A DNA stretch of 59,256 nt from Planctomycetia bacterium. Lineage in GTDB: Bacteria; Planctomycetota; UBA1135; UBA2386. Position numbers and translations under genes: made by a program. Position 1 is the stretch's first letter. Each line of letters starts with the position of its first letter. The stretch spans positions 1-59,256 of the forward strand of contig SXPB01000094.1 of the NCBI GenBank assembly GCA_005776475.1. Reading direction: 5' to 3'. Under the pieces are notes generated by a model. That model did not search any database and was not told the origin of the DNA. It worked only from the letters and a program-made list of their open reading frames with translations. Positions 17,436 to 26,950 of this stretch are shown here, in pieces.

Positions 17436-19274
17436 TCACTTGCCGAGCGAATCGAGCTCGGCGCGCACCCGAGCATCGTCGGGGCGCAGCGCGAGAGCTC
17501 GCTGCAGCGCGGTCCTGGCGGCGGCTGCTTCGCCGAGGCGAGCGCGCACGCGACCGAGGTTGAACCAGGCCGTGAAGTAGTCGGGATCGAGCGCGACGGC
17601 GCGATCGTAGTGCGTTGCCGCCGACGCCAGCCGCCCGAGTTGGAAGTGGGCAGTGGCGAGATTGCTATGCACGATCGCCGCGTTCGGCAACGAGCGCAGC
17701 GCCTGTTCGAAATGGGTGAAGGCGTCCTCGCCGCGGCCCTGCCGGCCGAGCAGAGCACCAAGCTGCAGGTGCGCGAGGCCACGATCCGGATCGAGGCGCA
17801 GCGCCGCCTCGTACTCGCGGCGCGCTTCGTCGAGCTGGTTCTGCGCCTCGGCGAGCATGCCTGCTTCCAGCGCACAATCGGCAGCACCTGGCGAGATCGC
17901 CCGCGCGCGTTCGATCGAGCGCTGCGCCACCGCGAAGTCGCCGCGTTCGCGCGCAAGCCGGGCGTGGCGCAGCAGCACGTTCCACGCATCGGGCACCTTC
18001 TCGAGTTGGCGCGCGACATCGGCGGTGTCGAGGGCGATGCGAGCGGCGCGGTCCGCAACGGTGACCGCGATCGTCCACGTCGCCATTTCGTCGGAGGAGG
18101 CTTGGCCGAAGCGAACGCGCTGTGGCGGTCGGCTCGGATTGTTCGGATTGTGCTCGCTGTTGTCGAACACGTACTCCATCGCGAGGCGCGTGCCCGCCGG
18201 CAGTTCGATCGGCGTCGCGAAGCGGTAGTCGTCCTGCCAGTCGAAGTCCCACGCGTCGACGCCGAACAGCACGCGCTGCTCGCCGCTGGGCAAGGTCGCG
18301 GTGCCGCGCATGCGGCGGCAGAGCCAGTGCGCATGCGGGTAGATCGCGTGCAGCACGACAGGCACCGGCAGGTCGAGATGGTCGCGCGCGGTGAAGTCGC
18401 GCACGCCGGCTTCGATGTCGATCTTGTCGTCGAACAACACCACGGGCACAAACGTGGTCGTCGTTGGTGCGTCGGTGAAGTAGAGGCCGATCGCCGGTTG
18501 CACGCGTTCGGGTTTGCCGGTCGGCACGAGGTGCAGCTGCAGCACGAAGTCGTCGCCAGGCCGCAGACGCCACGCCTGCCCGGGCGGCGCTCGCCGCACG
18601 CTCTTGCCGGGCGTCCAGCCGAGGAAGTTGCCGTCGGGTGGCTGCGCCGTGCCGAGCGACATGCCGCCAAACCCAGGCCCATCGTCTTCGGCGTCGCGAC
18701 GGCGCGACTCGCGCGTGGCATCGACACCGAGCACCGCGTGGTGCACGGCGCGGTTGCGCGGTTGGATCTCGATGGCTTCGACGAAGCGAAGGCGATCGAC
18801 GGCGATCGGCAGCACCAAGTTGCGCACGCGGTCGGGACCGGAGGCGGGAACTTCGATTACGTCGGTTGCCGTGACGACGAGGTCTGGTTCGCGCAGTTGC
18901 CAACCTTCGGTGAACTGCGGTGGTGCTGGCTCCTTGGTCGCATCGCCACGCTGCCCGCCTGCATCGGCCCAGCGCTGCAGCAAGGCGATCTCGTCGGCGC
19001 GCAAGCGGCGATCGTCGGCGAACTCGCCGTGCACGGGCAGCCATGGCGGCATCACGCCAGCCTGCGTCACTTCGACGATTTGCGCGCGCCGCTTCCACAC
19101 GTCGTCGAACGTCAGCAACGCGAACGGCGCCGGCTGGCCGGGTCGATGGCAGTTCGCGCACGCACGGTGCACCAGCGGTGCGATGTCGCGGGCCCAAGTC
19201 GGCGCTGCATTCTGGCCGCGCGTGGTTGCGGCCCATGCCAACATCATCGCGAGACAAGAAGCAGGAAACCGCAT
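17436..19274 (-). CDS. Cytochrome c / copper monooxygenase-like / TPR fusion protein
   Basis: 612-aa secreted protein with three parts. After a signal peptide, CANCH (Cys39, Cys42, His43) is a single c-type haem site. Residues about 130-400 match the copper type II ascorbate-dependent monooxygenase (PHM) fold: HH at 178-179, LQLHL with His248, YPHAH with His314 and His316, and DEM with Met397, which are the expected ligands of the two copper sites. The NSEHNPNNPSRPP segment is typical of the bacterial members. Residues about 425-610 are TPRs (WNVLLRHARLARERGDFAVA onward). The family is known from planctomycetes and acidobacteria, but its substrate is not established. Confidence 0.8.
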   Translation of the reverse strand: MRFPASCLAMMLAWAATTRGQNAAPTWARDIAPLVHRACANCHRPGQPAPFALLTFDDVWKRRAQIVEVTQAGVMPPWLPVHGEFADDRRLRADEIALLQRWADAGGQRGDATKEPAPPQFTEGWQLREPDLVVTATDVIEVPASGPDRVRNLVLPIAVDRLRFVEAIEIQPRNRAVHHAVLGVDATRESRRRDAEDDGPGFGGMSLGTAQPPDGNFLGWTPGKSVRRAPPGQAWRLRPGDDFVLQLHLVPTGKPERVQPAIGLYFTDAPTTTTFVPVVLFDDKIDIEAGVRDFTARDHLDLPVPVVLHAIYPHAHWLCRRMRGTATLPSGEQRVLFGVDAWDFDWQDDYRFATPIELPAGTRLAMEYVFDNSEHNPNNPSRPPQRVRFGQASSDEMATWTIAVTVADRAARIALDTADVARQLEKVPDAWNVLLRHARLARERGDFAVAQRSIERARAISPGAADCALEAGMLAEAQNQLDEARREYEAALRLDPDRGLAHLQLGALLGRQGRGEDAFTHFEQALRSLPNAAIVHSNLATAHFQLGRLASAATHYDRAVALDPDYFTAWFNLGRVRARLGEAAAARTALQRALALRPDDARVRAELDSLGK

Positions 19275-19301
19275 GCGAACGCAGCGTACCGCACGAACCT
19301 G

Positions 19302-20015
19302 TTACCGACCCGGTTCCGCTGGCGGCCCTGACCATGGTGCAAACCAGCCTCCGGGAATCGCCGGCAGGAACGGAAGCTTCAGCGACGGCGGCCACAGGCC
19401 GACTCCCGCGGTGAGGCCGATCGCGTGCAGTTCGACGCCTTCAACGAGTCCGGCACTCGCCCCGAGGATCGGCGTATCGACGCGCAGCCCGAGCCCAGTG
19501 GTGCTCACCCCCACCGCGAGCCATTCTGTGTAGTCGCGGCCGACGGCGTTCGGCGGCAGATCGACGCCCATGCCGGTTTCGCGCGCGAGCCAGGCGATGA
19601 ACGTGTTGCTGTTCGGCCCTGGCCACGCCCGGTAGCCCTGTGCGTCGGGGAACGTGTCGGCGACGGCGCGGATGCGTTCGCCCAGCACGCGCGCCGCTTC
19701 GCCGCGCCACACCGCGTGCACCGCGACGCCTTCTTCCCAACGCACATCGGCAATCAAACCCTCGCGTCCGATCTCGCTGTGCAGGATGCCACCTACGCCC
19801 TTGTTCCATTCGATGCGCTCGCAGCCGCTCGGCGTTGCGATGTCGACCCACGCGTGTTCGGCGAACCGCGTGTACCACGGCAGCCAGGATCGTTCGGGCA
19901 GTCGCACCGACTTCACAGCGACAAGATGATCGTCGATGTGCAACCGCGACGGCCGCATGGCGCATGCAGAAAGCAGCAGCGCGAGCGTGACGGCGAACGG
20001 CAAGCGGAATGGCAT
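19302..20015 (-). CDS. DUF3750 family lipoprotein
   Basis: 237 aa from the ATG at 20015 (MPFRLPFAV). A lipoprotein signal ends in LLLSAC. The stretch YRAWPGPNSNTFIAWLARE is a hallmark of DUF3750 proteins, whose function is unknown; a papain/NlpC-like fold is conceivable because the family has conserved Asn/Ser residues here, but no Cys-His pair is obvious. It follows the copper monooxygenase-like gene's start by 27 nt in the opposite reading order and could head that transcript. Confidence 0.75.
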   Translation of the reverse strand: MPFRLPFAVTLALLLSACAMRPSRLHIDDHLVAVKSVRLPERSWLPWYTRFAEHAWVDIATPSGCERIEWNKGVGGILHSEIGREGLIADVRWEEGVAVHAVWRGEAARVLGERIRAVADTFPDAQGYRAWPGPNSNTFIAWLARETGMGVDLPPNAVGRDYTEWLAVGVSTTGLGLRVDTPILGASAGLVEGVELHAIGLTAGVGLWPPSLKLPFLPAIPGGWFAPWSGPPAEPGR

Positions 20016-20100
20016 TGCCGCTGCATACGCACTCGGTGGGCGCCTTGCGAGAGTGGGGGGCCCCCTGGAAGATCCGCGCGCCGCGCACCCTCGCCCGTCG

Positions 20101-20439
20101 ATGCCGTTCGCGATTGCGTTCGCCCTCTCGCTCGCCAGCGCCACCGCACCGGCGCAGGCTGTGCTGATCGCGCATTCGGTGACGTCGCAATGGTCGACGG
20201 GGTTCCAGGGCCGCATCACGATCCTGAACCAGGCCCCCTACACAATCCACGACTGGCGGCTCGGCTTCGACGCGAGCTACACGATCACCAGCATGTGGAA
20301 CGCGCAGATCGCCGCGAACGCCGGGGCGCACTACGAAGTGACCGCGGTGCAGGCGAGTTGGGAGGACGGCGACCTGTCGCCCAACGAACTGGCGTCGATC
20401 GATTTCGTGGCGACCGGCGTGCCCGCGATCGCGCCGTGA
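20101..20439 (+). CDS. Small secreted protein with CBM2-like domain
   Basis: 112 aa: a signal peptide (MPFAIAFALSLASATAPAQA) plus a single beta domain. The pattern QWSTGFQGRITILNQA, IHDWRLGFD and MWNAQI matches the family 2 carbohydrate-binding module, with the conserved Trp residues and GF motif. No catalytic domain is attached. It may bind cellulose- or chitin-like polysaccharide at the surface. The start ATG at 20101 gives the signal peptide directly. Confidence 0.7.
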   Translation: MPFAIAFALSLASATAPAQAVLIAHSVTSQWSTGFQGRITILNQAPYTIHDWRLGFDASYTITSMWNAQIAANAGAHYEVTAVQASWEDGDLSPNELASIDFVATGVPAIAP

Positions 20440-20452
20440 CGAATCGGGTCGC

Positions 20453-22654
20453 TTATCCGCCCCCGATCACGGCCTCGGCTGCATCCGAAAGCACGGCCCC
20501 AAGCCCGTTGCCTGAGTTCGCATCGAGCAGCAGTGCTTGGTTGAAGAACCGAGTTCCCACTAGAGACGGGACATAGGGAATCGGGAGGAGCCAGCGGGCT
20601 TGGTTGGCCTGCCCTGGAAGCAAGACTGTGCCATCCACTTGCACGTGCAACAGGCAGCCGGGCGCTCCGACCACCGCCAACGACACCGGGGAGATCGATT
20701 GCCATCCGAACGCAAGCAGGGCCAAGTTGTCGGGCACGTCGAAGAGTGTCAATTCGAACGTGCGGCCGATGTGCGGAGTGTCGCGCGGCACGAGCCTGGA
20801 TGCTGGGCGAGAACCGGAACAACCTGGCGCGATACCCACGTAAGTCGAAGTTGGGCCGACGCGAGCCGCAAACAGGCCGTTGCCGGCGGTGACCTCGACA
20901 TACGAGGTCCCCGGTTGTAGCGGTGGCGGTGGATACGCGGGCCCGACGATGCCACAAGCATCGGCCAGCCCGTCTGAGCGACGCAGGACAGTGAAGCTGT
21001 AGCCCCCATCCAATTCCACGAAGTAGACACCGAACGGCAGCGTCGGGATCGGTCGCCAGGTCGAGACACCGGGTCCGAAAGAGCCCCACGCGACGACACT
21101 GCCATCCGAGCGAAGAGCGGTGTTGTAGTTGTGGGATCCCGCCGCTTCGACGTAGCGCAAGCCAGGTGGCAGTGCGGGAACGAGGCTGTTTCCCGAATAG
21201 GTTGTTCCAGCGTAGATCAGGTTGCCATCGGAACGCACGAGCAGTGTTTTCGCGTAACGCACATCAACACCGGTGTAGGTCATGCCGGTGAGGAGCGGGG
21301 GAAGCACCGTGCAGCCGAATGCATCGGGTCCAATCGCCACCGCCGCGCCGTCAGAGCGCAACGCTACGGAGTGATTGTCGCAGGCCGCGAAGTCGCGGTA
21401 CACAACGCCTGCGGGAAGTGGCGGCACATTGCACTGGCCGTGGCTGTTGGATCCCCAAGCAAACAGACTGCCGTCGATGCGGAGGGCCATGGTGTGCGTG
21501 GTGCCAACGCCGACCTTGGTAAACTGAGAAGTCACCAGCGGCGCCGGGATTGTCATCTGGCCGTACGTATTGCTGCCCCAGGTCTGGATCTGGCCCGTGC
21601 TCAGTACGGCCGCCGCGTGGATGCCACTGGTTGCGATCGAGGTGTAATGCACGCCGATGGGCGTATCTGGAAGGAACGGGATCGACGCCTGGTGGTTGGT
21701 GTTCTCTCCCCAGGCCAAGATGCGACCTGAAGTCGTCACAACCAAAGAGTGATTTGCTCCACACGAAAGCGATCGAACAGACTCCGTCAGGACAGGCACG
21801 TCGAGCTGACCAACGTAGTTGGCCCCCCATGCGACCAGTGCCCCGTCGGATCGGTAGGCAACGCTATGGTTCATTCCACCGGCAACAAACAAATAGCGTA
21901 GACCAGTCGGCGGCCCTGGTATGTTGCACTGTCCTGCGAAGTTCGATCCCCACGAGATTGCGGCGCCATCGGAACGAATCGCGAGGCCGTGGTCGCTACC
22001 TGCGGCAATCTCAGAATAGGTGATCCCCAGAGGTGGGGTAGGAACCGAGCATTGGCCCAGCGCATTGTCTCCCCAAGCAACCAAGGAGCCGTCGGACAGC
22101 AAGGCCAATGAGAATGCTACACCACCCCTAACTTGAACCGCTGGCCCTGGAAGCGATGGCACGTTGCAACAACCGAAACTAGTATCCCCCCAAGCAACTA
22201 CGGCCCCGTCAGATCGAATCGCGAGAAAGTGGGCGTGTCCGGACTCGACATCCAAATAGACAGTGCCCAAGGGCAACGGGGGAGCAGGTGTTGCCGGCAC
22301 AATTGGCGATTGGCCCCAAACTACGATGTTGCCATCCGATCGCAATGCAGCTGCCGCGTAGACATTGCATGCAATTTTGACCGTCGCGAGGCCTGCGGGA
22401 GGAGCCGGCATCTGCCCAAGGAATTTATTGACGCCGTTTATGAGTACCCGACCATCGGTTCTGACGACCGCTGTCAAGAGGTGGTTCGCAGTCGCCATCA
22501 GCGCCGGCGCCTGCATCGAGTCCGTGTCGCTCCCCCAGTCTCCCCAATGTACTACGGCGCTCTGTGCCCTGATAATCGATCCGGCTACGTTGGTCGCCCC
22601 AAAGGCGATCAACGGAGTGAAAGCGACAGCCAAGTTAAGCAAGCAGTGAGCCAT
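20453..22654 (-). CDS. Secreted RCC1-repeat protein with planctomycete C-terminal module
   Basis: 733 aa from the ATG at 22654 (MAHCLLNLAVAF); a TTG at 22666 is an alternative. After a signal peptide come about a dozen repeats of the type 'ALRSDGSVVAWG.N..GQ.NVP', the RCC1/beta-propeller signature (SLVAWGDNALGQCSVP, SLFAWGSNSHGQCNVPP). The last 120 residues (from YVGIAPGCSGSRP to FFNQALLLDANSGN) form a beta module shared with other secreted proteins in this window. The 5' half is visibly less GC-rich, with more A/T in third positions, than neighbouring genes. Likely extracellular; the partner is unknown. Confidence 0.82.
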   Translation of the reverse strand: MAHCLLNLAVAFTPLIAFGATNVAGSIIRAQSAVVHWGDWGSDTDSMQAPALMATANHLLTAVVRTDGRVLINGVNKFLGQMPAPPAGLATVKIACNVYAAAALRSDGNIVVWGQSPIVPATPAPPLPLGTVYLDVESGHAHFLAIRSDGAVVAWGDTSFGCCNVPSLPGPAVQVRGGVAFSLALLSDGSLVAWGDNALGQCSVPTPPLGITYSEIAAGSDHGLAIRSDGAAISWGSNFAGQCNIPGPPTGLRYLFVAGGMNHSVAYRSDGALVAWGANYVGQLDVPVLTESVRSLSCGANHSLVVTTSGRILAWGENTNHQASIPFLPDTPIGVHYTSIATSGIHAAAVLSTGQIQTWGSNTYGQMTIPAPLVTSQFTKVGVGTTHTMALRIDGSLFAWGSNSHGQCNVPPLPAGVVYRDFAACDNHSVALRSDGAAVAIGPDAFGCTVLPPLLTGMTYTGVDVRYAKTLLVRSDGNLIYAGTTYSGNSLVPALPPGLRYVEAAGSHNYNTALRSDGSVVAWGSFGPGVSTWRPIPTLPFGVYFVELDGGYSFTVLRRSDGLADACGIVGPAYPPPPLQPGTSYVEVTAGNGLFAARVGPTSTYVGIAPGCSGSRPASRLVPRDTPHIGRTFELTLFDVPDNLALLAFGWQSISPVSLAVVGAPGCLLHVQVDGTVLLPGQANQARWLLPIPYVPSLVGTRFFNQALLLDANSGNGLGAVLSDAAEAVIGGG

Positions 22655-22733
22655 CGTAAGGATCAAAAAGAGAGGAAAGCGCTGGGCTGGCGGCTACGTC
22701 CGACTGACAGGTTGCCGTGTTGTGATGCGCCAA

Positions 22734-24188
22734 CTACTGCACGAGCCTGCCGAACGACGCCGTGAAGCGCGGCGACTCCGCCGGTGGCGCGACAATGCCT
22801 TGCAGGAACAGCGGCAGCCCCACCAGAGTCGGCTGGTTGGGGATCGCGAGCGCGAACGGTGACGCCGACCCGGGCAGTGTCGTCATCCCGGAGAACACGA
22901 CGCCCACGTTCAGGTCGATCGCGAGTTCACCGAACGGCGGCAGCGGGAACGGCGACGTGAGGCCGACGAGCGAGACTCCGAGCCCCGTGAAGTGCGGCCC
23001 CGTCGCGTAGCCCGGCTGGCTCCACACGACCGGCGTCCACGGCTGGCCGATCGCCGGCTGCCCCGGCACCAGATCGCGGTGCCGGTTGATCAGCAGCGTC
23101 GGCGGCAGGAACTGTTCGCACACCAGCAGGTCCATGTCCCCATCGCGATCGCAGTCGAACGGCAGCAACGCCGGCACTTGCCCACCGACGAGCGGATGCC
23201 GTGCCGCACCCGACGTGAAACCACCCAGGCCAAGGCCGAGTTGCAGGTCGAGGCCGGTGATGCCGCCACGCCACAGGTCGAGATCACCGTCGGCGTCGAC
23301 ATCCGCGAGTGCGAGCCGGTACGAGCCGTTGGGTCCAGTCGCGAGCGACACACCCGCCGCGAACGTGTTGCCGACGTCGAGCAGCACGTCGTCGCTGGCG
23401 ACCCCCTGCCGCGCCACGACGAGGTCGCGATCGCCGTCGCCGTCGAGGTCGCCGACGGCGACGTCGCGGATCGAGCCGGGCACCAGCCCGCCCACCCACG
23501 CCGCACTGACGTCGGTGAACGTGAAGCCGCCCTGGTTGCGCAGCACGAGCACGCCCCCGGTCGAGCCCAACACGAGGTCCTGGTCGCCATCGGTGTCGAT
23601 GTCAGCGGCGGCGATCGCGTTCGACCAGGTCGTCGGCAGCACGTTGAGGCGCGCGAACGCACAGTTGCCCTGGTTCGAGAACACCGCGTTGAGGCCGCCG
23701 GCCAGTGCTTGCCCGCTCGCGGCGATGTCGAGGTCGCCGTCGCCGTCGAGATCGACCCCGACGAGGTCGGTGTAGCCGCCCATGTCGGTGAACCCGGTAT
23801 CGACGAACGTGCCGGTGCCGAGGTTTCGCCACACCACCACGCCGCCCATCATCGAACTGAACACGTCGATGTCCCCGTCGCCGTCGAAGTCGGATGCGAC
23901 CGCGTGGCCGTTCGACATCATCATCGTCGACTGCGTCGGCAGCGCCGAGGCACTGACGTCGGTCCAGGCTTCGTTGCCGTCGTTGCGGTGCAGCCGTCGC
24001 GCCGGCATGCCGCCGAACAGTCCGATGCAGGAGAGCAGGTCGAGGTCACCGTCGCCGTCGACGTCGGCGGCGACCGACTCCTGCGGCCAGGCGCTGATGA
24101 TCGCGGTCGGCGTGCGGGCGACGAACTGCGTCTGGGCGAGCAATGGCGCCGAGAGCAGGACTACGAGGGTGGCGATGGTCTTCTGCAT
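22734..24188 (-). CDS. Secreted FG-GAP/VCBS repeat protein
   Basis: 484 aa with signal peptide MQKTIATLVVLLSAPLLAQ. The body is a run of FG-GAP/VCBS repeats of the form 'AADIDTDGDQDLVLGS', with repeated DxDxDGDxDL calcium-binding loops (DVDGDGDLDLLS, DFDGDGDIDVFS, DLDGDGDRDLVV, DCDRDGDMDLLV). These build a calcium-binding beta-propeller. The C-terminal 110 residues (GLGVSLVGL to TLVGLPLFLQGI) form the beta module common to other secreted proteins here. It lies 79 nt after the RCC1 gene's start, in the same orientation, and is divergent from argS. Confidence 0.88.
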   Translation of the reverse strand: MQKTIATLVVLLSAPLLAQTQFVARTPTAIISAWPQESVAADVDGDGDLDLLSCIGLFGGMPARRLHRNDGNEAWTDVSASALPTQSTMMMSNGHAVASDFDGDGDIDVFSSMMGGVVVWRNLGTGTFVDTGFTDMGGYTDLVGVDLDGDGDLDIAASGQALAGGLNAVFSNQGNCAFARLNVLPTTWSNAIAAADIDTDGDQDLVLGSTGGVLVLRNQGGFTFTDVSAAWVGGLVPGSIRDVAVGDLDGDGDRDLVVARQGVASDDVLLDVGNTFAAGVSLATGPNGSYRLALADVDADGDLDLWRGGITGLDLQLGLGLGGFTSGAARHPLVGGQVPALLPFDCDRDGDMDLLVCEQFLPPTLLINRHRDLVPGQPAIGQPWTPVVWSQPGYATGPHFTGLGVSLVGLTSPFPLPPFGELAIDLNVGVVFSGMTTLPGSASPFALAIPNQPTLVGLPLFLQGIVAPPAESPRFTASFGRLVQ

Positions 24189-24271
24189 GGCGGGCGGCGC
24201 GCGATGGTAGCCGAGAGCGGCGATCCATGGGACGCGCCGCTATCCTGCTCACCCCCCGAACGAGCCACACC

Positions 24272-26002
24272 GTGACCGACTTGCACGCCCATCTCCGCAC
24301 CCGCCTCCTCGACGCCATTGCCGGGCTAGGGCTCGACCGTGCAGCCGCCGAGCCGTTGGTGCGTCTCGAACCGCCGAAGAACCGTGACCATGGCGACGTG
24401 GCGTTGCCCGCGTTCCAGCTGGCGAAGCTCGCCGGCAAGGCGCCGCCCGCGTTTGCGAATGAACTCGCCGCGCGCGTGACCGCCGATGACGTTGTCGAGT
24501 CGGCGACCGCGACGGGACCGTTCATCAACTTCCGCTTCCGTCGCGCGGCGCTGGCGCGCGCCGTACTCGAGGCGATCCAGTCCGGGGCCGCGCCGTACGG
24601 CAAGGCCGCTGCGAACGGCCAGGTCGTGTGCATCGACTTCAGTTCGCCCAACATCGCGAAGCCGTTCCACATCGGCCACATGCGCAGCACGACGATCGGC
24701 AACGCGTTGTGCCGCATCCATCGCCATACAGGCGCCACGGTGCACGGCATCAACCACCTCGGCGACTGGGGCATGCCGTTCGCGAAGATGATGACCGCCT
24801 ACATGCGGTGGGGTAACGAGCAGGAACTGCACGCGTCGCCGATGCGCTACATGTTCGAGCTCTACAAACGCTACGGCCGCGAGGTGAAGGAGAACCCCGG
24901 CCTCGACGCCGAGGCTGCGAAGCACTTCCAAGCGCTCGAGAGCGGCGCCGACAATGTCGAACGGCGCATGTGGCAACTGCTGCGCGACGAATCGCTGAAG
25001 GCGTTCCAGGGCCCGTACGCGCGGCTCGGCGTGACCTTCGACCACATCACCGGTGAGTCGTTCTTCGAGGACAAGATGGCGGGCGCGATGCAGCGCGTCA
25101 CCGCGTCGGGCGTGCTCGAGCAGAGCGAAGGGGCTGCAGTCGTCTGGCTGAAGGAGCTCGGCATCAAGGAGCCGTGCATCCTGCAGAAGAGCGATGGCAC
25201 GACGCTCTACCACACGCGCGACCTCGCGGCGGCGTTCTACCGCGAGGTGACGTTCCACCCGACGCGCATCCTCTACGTCGTCGGGGCCGAGCAGAAGCTG
25301 CACTTCGATCAGTTGAAGGGCGTGCTGACGAAGATGAAGGAGCCGGTCGCCAAGGCGGTCGAGCACGTGCCGTTCGGCCTCGTGCTCAGCAAGACCGACG
25401 ACGGCAAGTGGGAGAAGTTCGCGTCGCGCTCGGGCAACGCGGTGTTCCTCGACGAGATCCTCGACGAGGCGGTGGCGAAGGTGCGCGGCGTGATCCGCGA
25501 GAAGAACCCGGACCTCGCCGATGCCGACCAGATCGCCGAGCAGGTCGGCGTGTCGGCGATCGTGTTCAACGACCTGAAGAACTCGCGCATCAAGGACGTG
25601 AAGTTCGACTGGGAGTCGATGCTGCAGTTCGAGGGCGAGACCGGTCCGTACGTGCAGTACGCGTGCGCCCGGCTGTCGTCGATCCTGCGCAAGGCCGAGT
25701 GTCCGGTGCCCGCTGCCTCGGCGATCGACCACGGCGTGCTCGCCGACGCCGAGCGCGTGTTGCTGACGATGATGGACTTCGGCACCGCGGTGCAGAAGGC
25801 GGCCGAACAGAGCGAGCCGAGCCACGTCACCGGCCACACGATCGCGCTCGCCGGCGAGATCCACAGCTACCTGCGCGACCACTACGTCGTCGGCCAGGAA
25901 CCGAAAATCCGCGATGCGCGCCTCGTGCTGGTCGACGCCGCGCGGCGCCTGCTGGTCACCGGGCTCGCGCTGCTCGGGATCACGGCGCCGGAACGCATGT
26001 AA
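24272..26002 (+). CDS. argS: Arginine--tRNA ligase
   Basis: 576-aa class I aminoacyl-tRNA synthetase that charges tRNA-Arg. A GTG at 24272 is chosen because it begins the family N-terminus (VTDLHAHLRTRLLDA); the frame upstream is not conserved-looking. The HIGH signature appears as SSPNIAKPFHIGHMRST near residue 135. The degenerate KMSKS region is FASRSGNAVFLDEI near residue 385, usual for ArgS. The C-terminal anticodon-binding DALR domain includes ETGPYVQYACARLSSILRKA and ends in LLGITAPERM. The length is normal for the family. It sits alone, divergent from the VCBS gene. Confidence 0.96.
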   Translation: MTDLHAHLRTRLLDAIAGLGLDRAAAEPLVRLEPPKNRDHGDVALPAFQLAKLAGKAPPAFANELAARVTADDVVESATATGPFINFRFRRAALARAVLEAIQSGAAPYGKAAANGQVVCIDFSSPNIAKPFHIGHMRSTTIGNALCRIHRHTGATVHGINHLGDWGMPFAKMMTAYMRWGNEQELHASPMRYMFELYKRYGREVKENPGLDAEAAKHFQALESGADNVERRMWQLLRDESLKAFQGPYARLGVTFDHITGESFFEDKMAGAMQRVTASGVLEQSEGAAVVWLKELGIKEPCILQKSDGTTLYHTRDLAAAFYREVTFHPTRILYVVGAEQKLHFDQLKGVLTKMKEPVAKAVEHVPFGLVLSKTDDGKWEKFASRSGNAVFLDEILDEAVAKVRGVIREKNPDLADADQIAEQVGVSAIVFNDLKNSRIKDVKFDWESMLQFEGETGPYVQYACARLSSILRKAECPVPAASAIDHGVLADAERVLLTMMDFGTAVQKAAEQSEPSHVTGHTIALAGEIHSYLRDHYVVGQEPKIRDARLVLVDAARRLLVTGLALLGITAPERM

Positions 26003-26028
26003 GCGCGCGGTCGTTCGTCGGGCGCAGC

Positions 26029-26949
26029 TCAGCTCAGCGTGCGCTGGCCGATCGCGTGGGCGGAGAAGTACTCACCGATCGCAAACGACGCGCGGCGGCG
26101 TCCGCGACCCTGGTAGACGTTCTTCTGGCGGGCGTGGTCGACCACCGGCAGTACGCGGGCGTCGAACGTCACGCGCGTTAGCTCCGTCAGGTTGTGCGGA
26201 CCTGCGTGCAGGCACCGCGAGTCGAACAGCAGGATCTCGCCGACATCGAGGCGAAGGGGCTGGCAGATGCGTTCGCAGCGCGCCTGCAGGCTCGCATCGT
26301 TTTGCGTGTCGCGACCGAACGCAGCGAAGTTCCAGTCGTACTCGCGCAGCAGCTCGATGCTCTCGGGCAGTTGGGCCAGCAGCAGCGATCGCGTTGCTTC
26401 GCAGCGCACCAGCGGGAAGAACACGTTCACCTCGCGCGGGTTGTGCCCGATCATGAGGTCGTTGTGGTAGCTCGTGGCGCCTGGATAGCCGGGCGCGTGC
26501 GGGAAGAACACGCGGAACGTCGGCGTGCGCTGGAAGTGCGCCGGCCCGATTCCGATCGCTGGCACCACCACTTCGGTGAGCAGCCGCTCGTAGAGCGCGT
26601 GGAACGCCAACGGCATTTCGTAGAGCACGCGCGCCGCGGCGCTCTGCTGCGAAACGTCCATCGCCTGGTGCACCGGCGCGATCAGCTCGTGCAGGTGTTC
26701 GAGGCGGTCACCGCGTGCCGACAGCGTGCCGCGGTCGAGCATGCCGGCGGCAGCGAGCGCATCGCCGACGATCGCAACGAAGTCGAACTGGCGCGGGTCG
26801 TAGCGCAGCCGCGTCACTCCGGTCGGGAAGCGCTTCTGGAACGGGCTCGTGCGTTCCATGTCGGCGACGAACTCGGCACGGAAGCCGGGCTCGGTGTAGT
26901 TCGCGTAGTCGGGAGCCTGGCCGGTGGACGTCGTGTACGTGGTCGTCAT
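26029..26949 (-). CDS. Fe(II)/2-oxoglutarate dioxygenase-like protein
   Basis: 306 aa. The segment ATSYHNDLMIGHN supplies an HxD pair and LFDSRCLHAGPHN a distal His, followed by TRVTFDARV with an Arg placed to bind 2-oxoglutarate. This is the HxD...H...R layout of the phytanoyl-CoA hydroxylase-like superfamily; StrG-type proteins of antibiotic clusters are a possible closer relative. It starts 1 nt after the stop of the large glycosyltransferase gene and so belongs to the glycan cluster, where it could hydroxylate or epimerise a sugar or lipid intermediate. The substrate is inferred only from context. Confidence 0.65.
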   Translation of the reverse strand: MTTTYTTSTGQAPDYANYTEPGFRAEFVADMERTSPFQKRFPTGVTRLRYDPRQFDFVAIVGDALAAAGMLDRGTLSARGDRLEHLHELIAPVHQAMDVSQQSAAARVLYEMPLAFHALYERLLTEVVVPAIGIGPAHFQRTPTFRVFFPHAPGYPGATSYHNDLMIGHNPREVNVFFPLVRCEATRSLLLAQLPESIELLREYDWNFAAFGRDTQNDASLQARCERICQPLRLDVGEILLFDSRCLHAGPHNLTELTRVTFDARVLPVVDHARQKNVYQGRGRRRASFAIGEYFSAHAIGQRTLS

Positions 26950-26950
26950 G

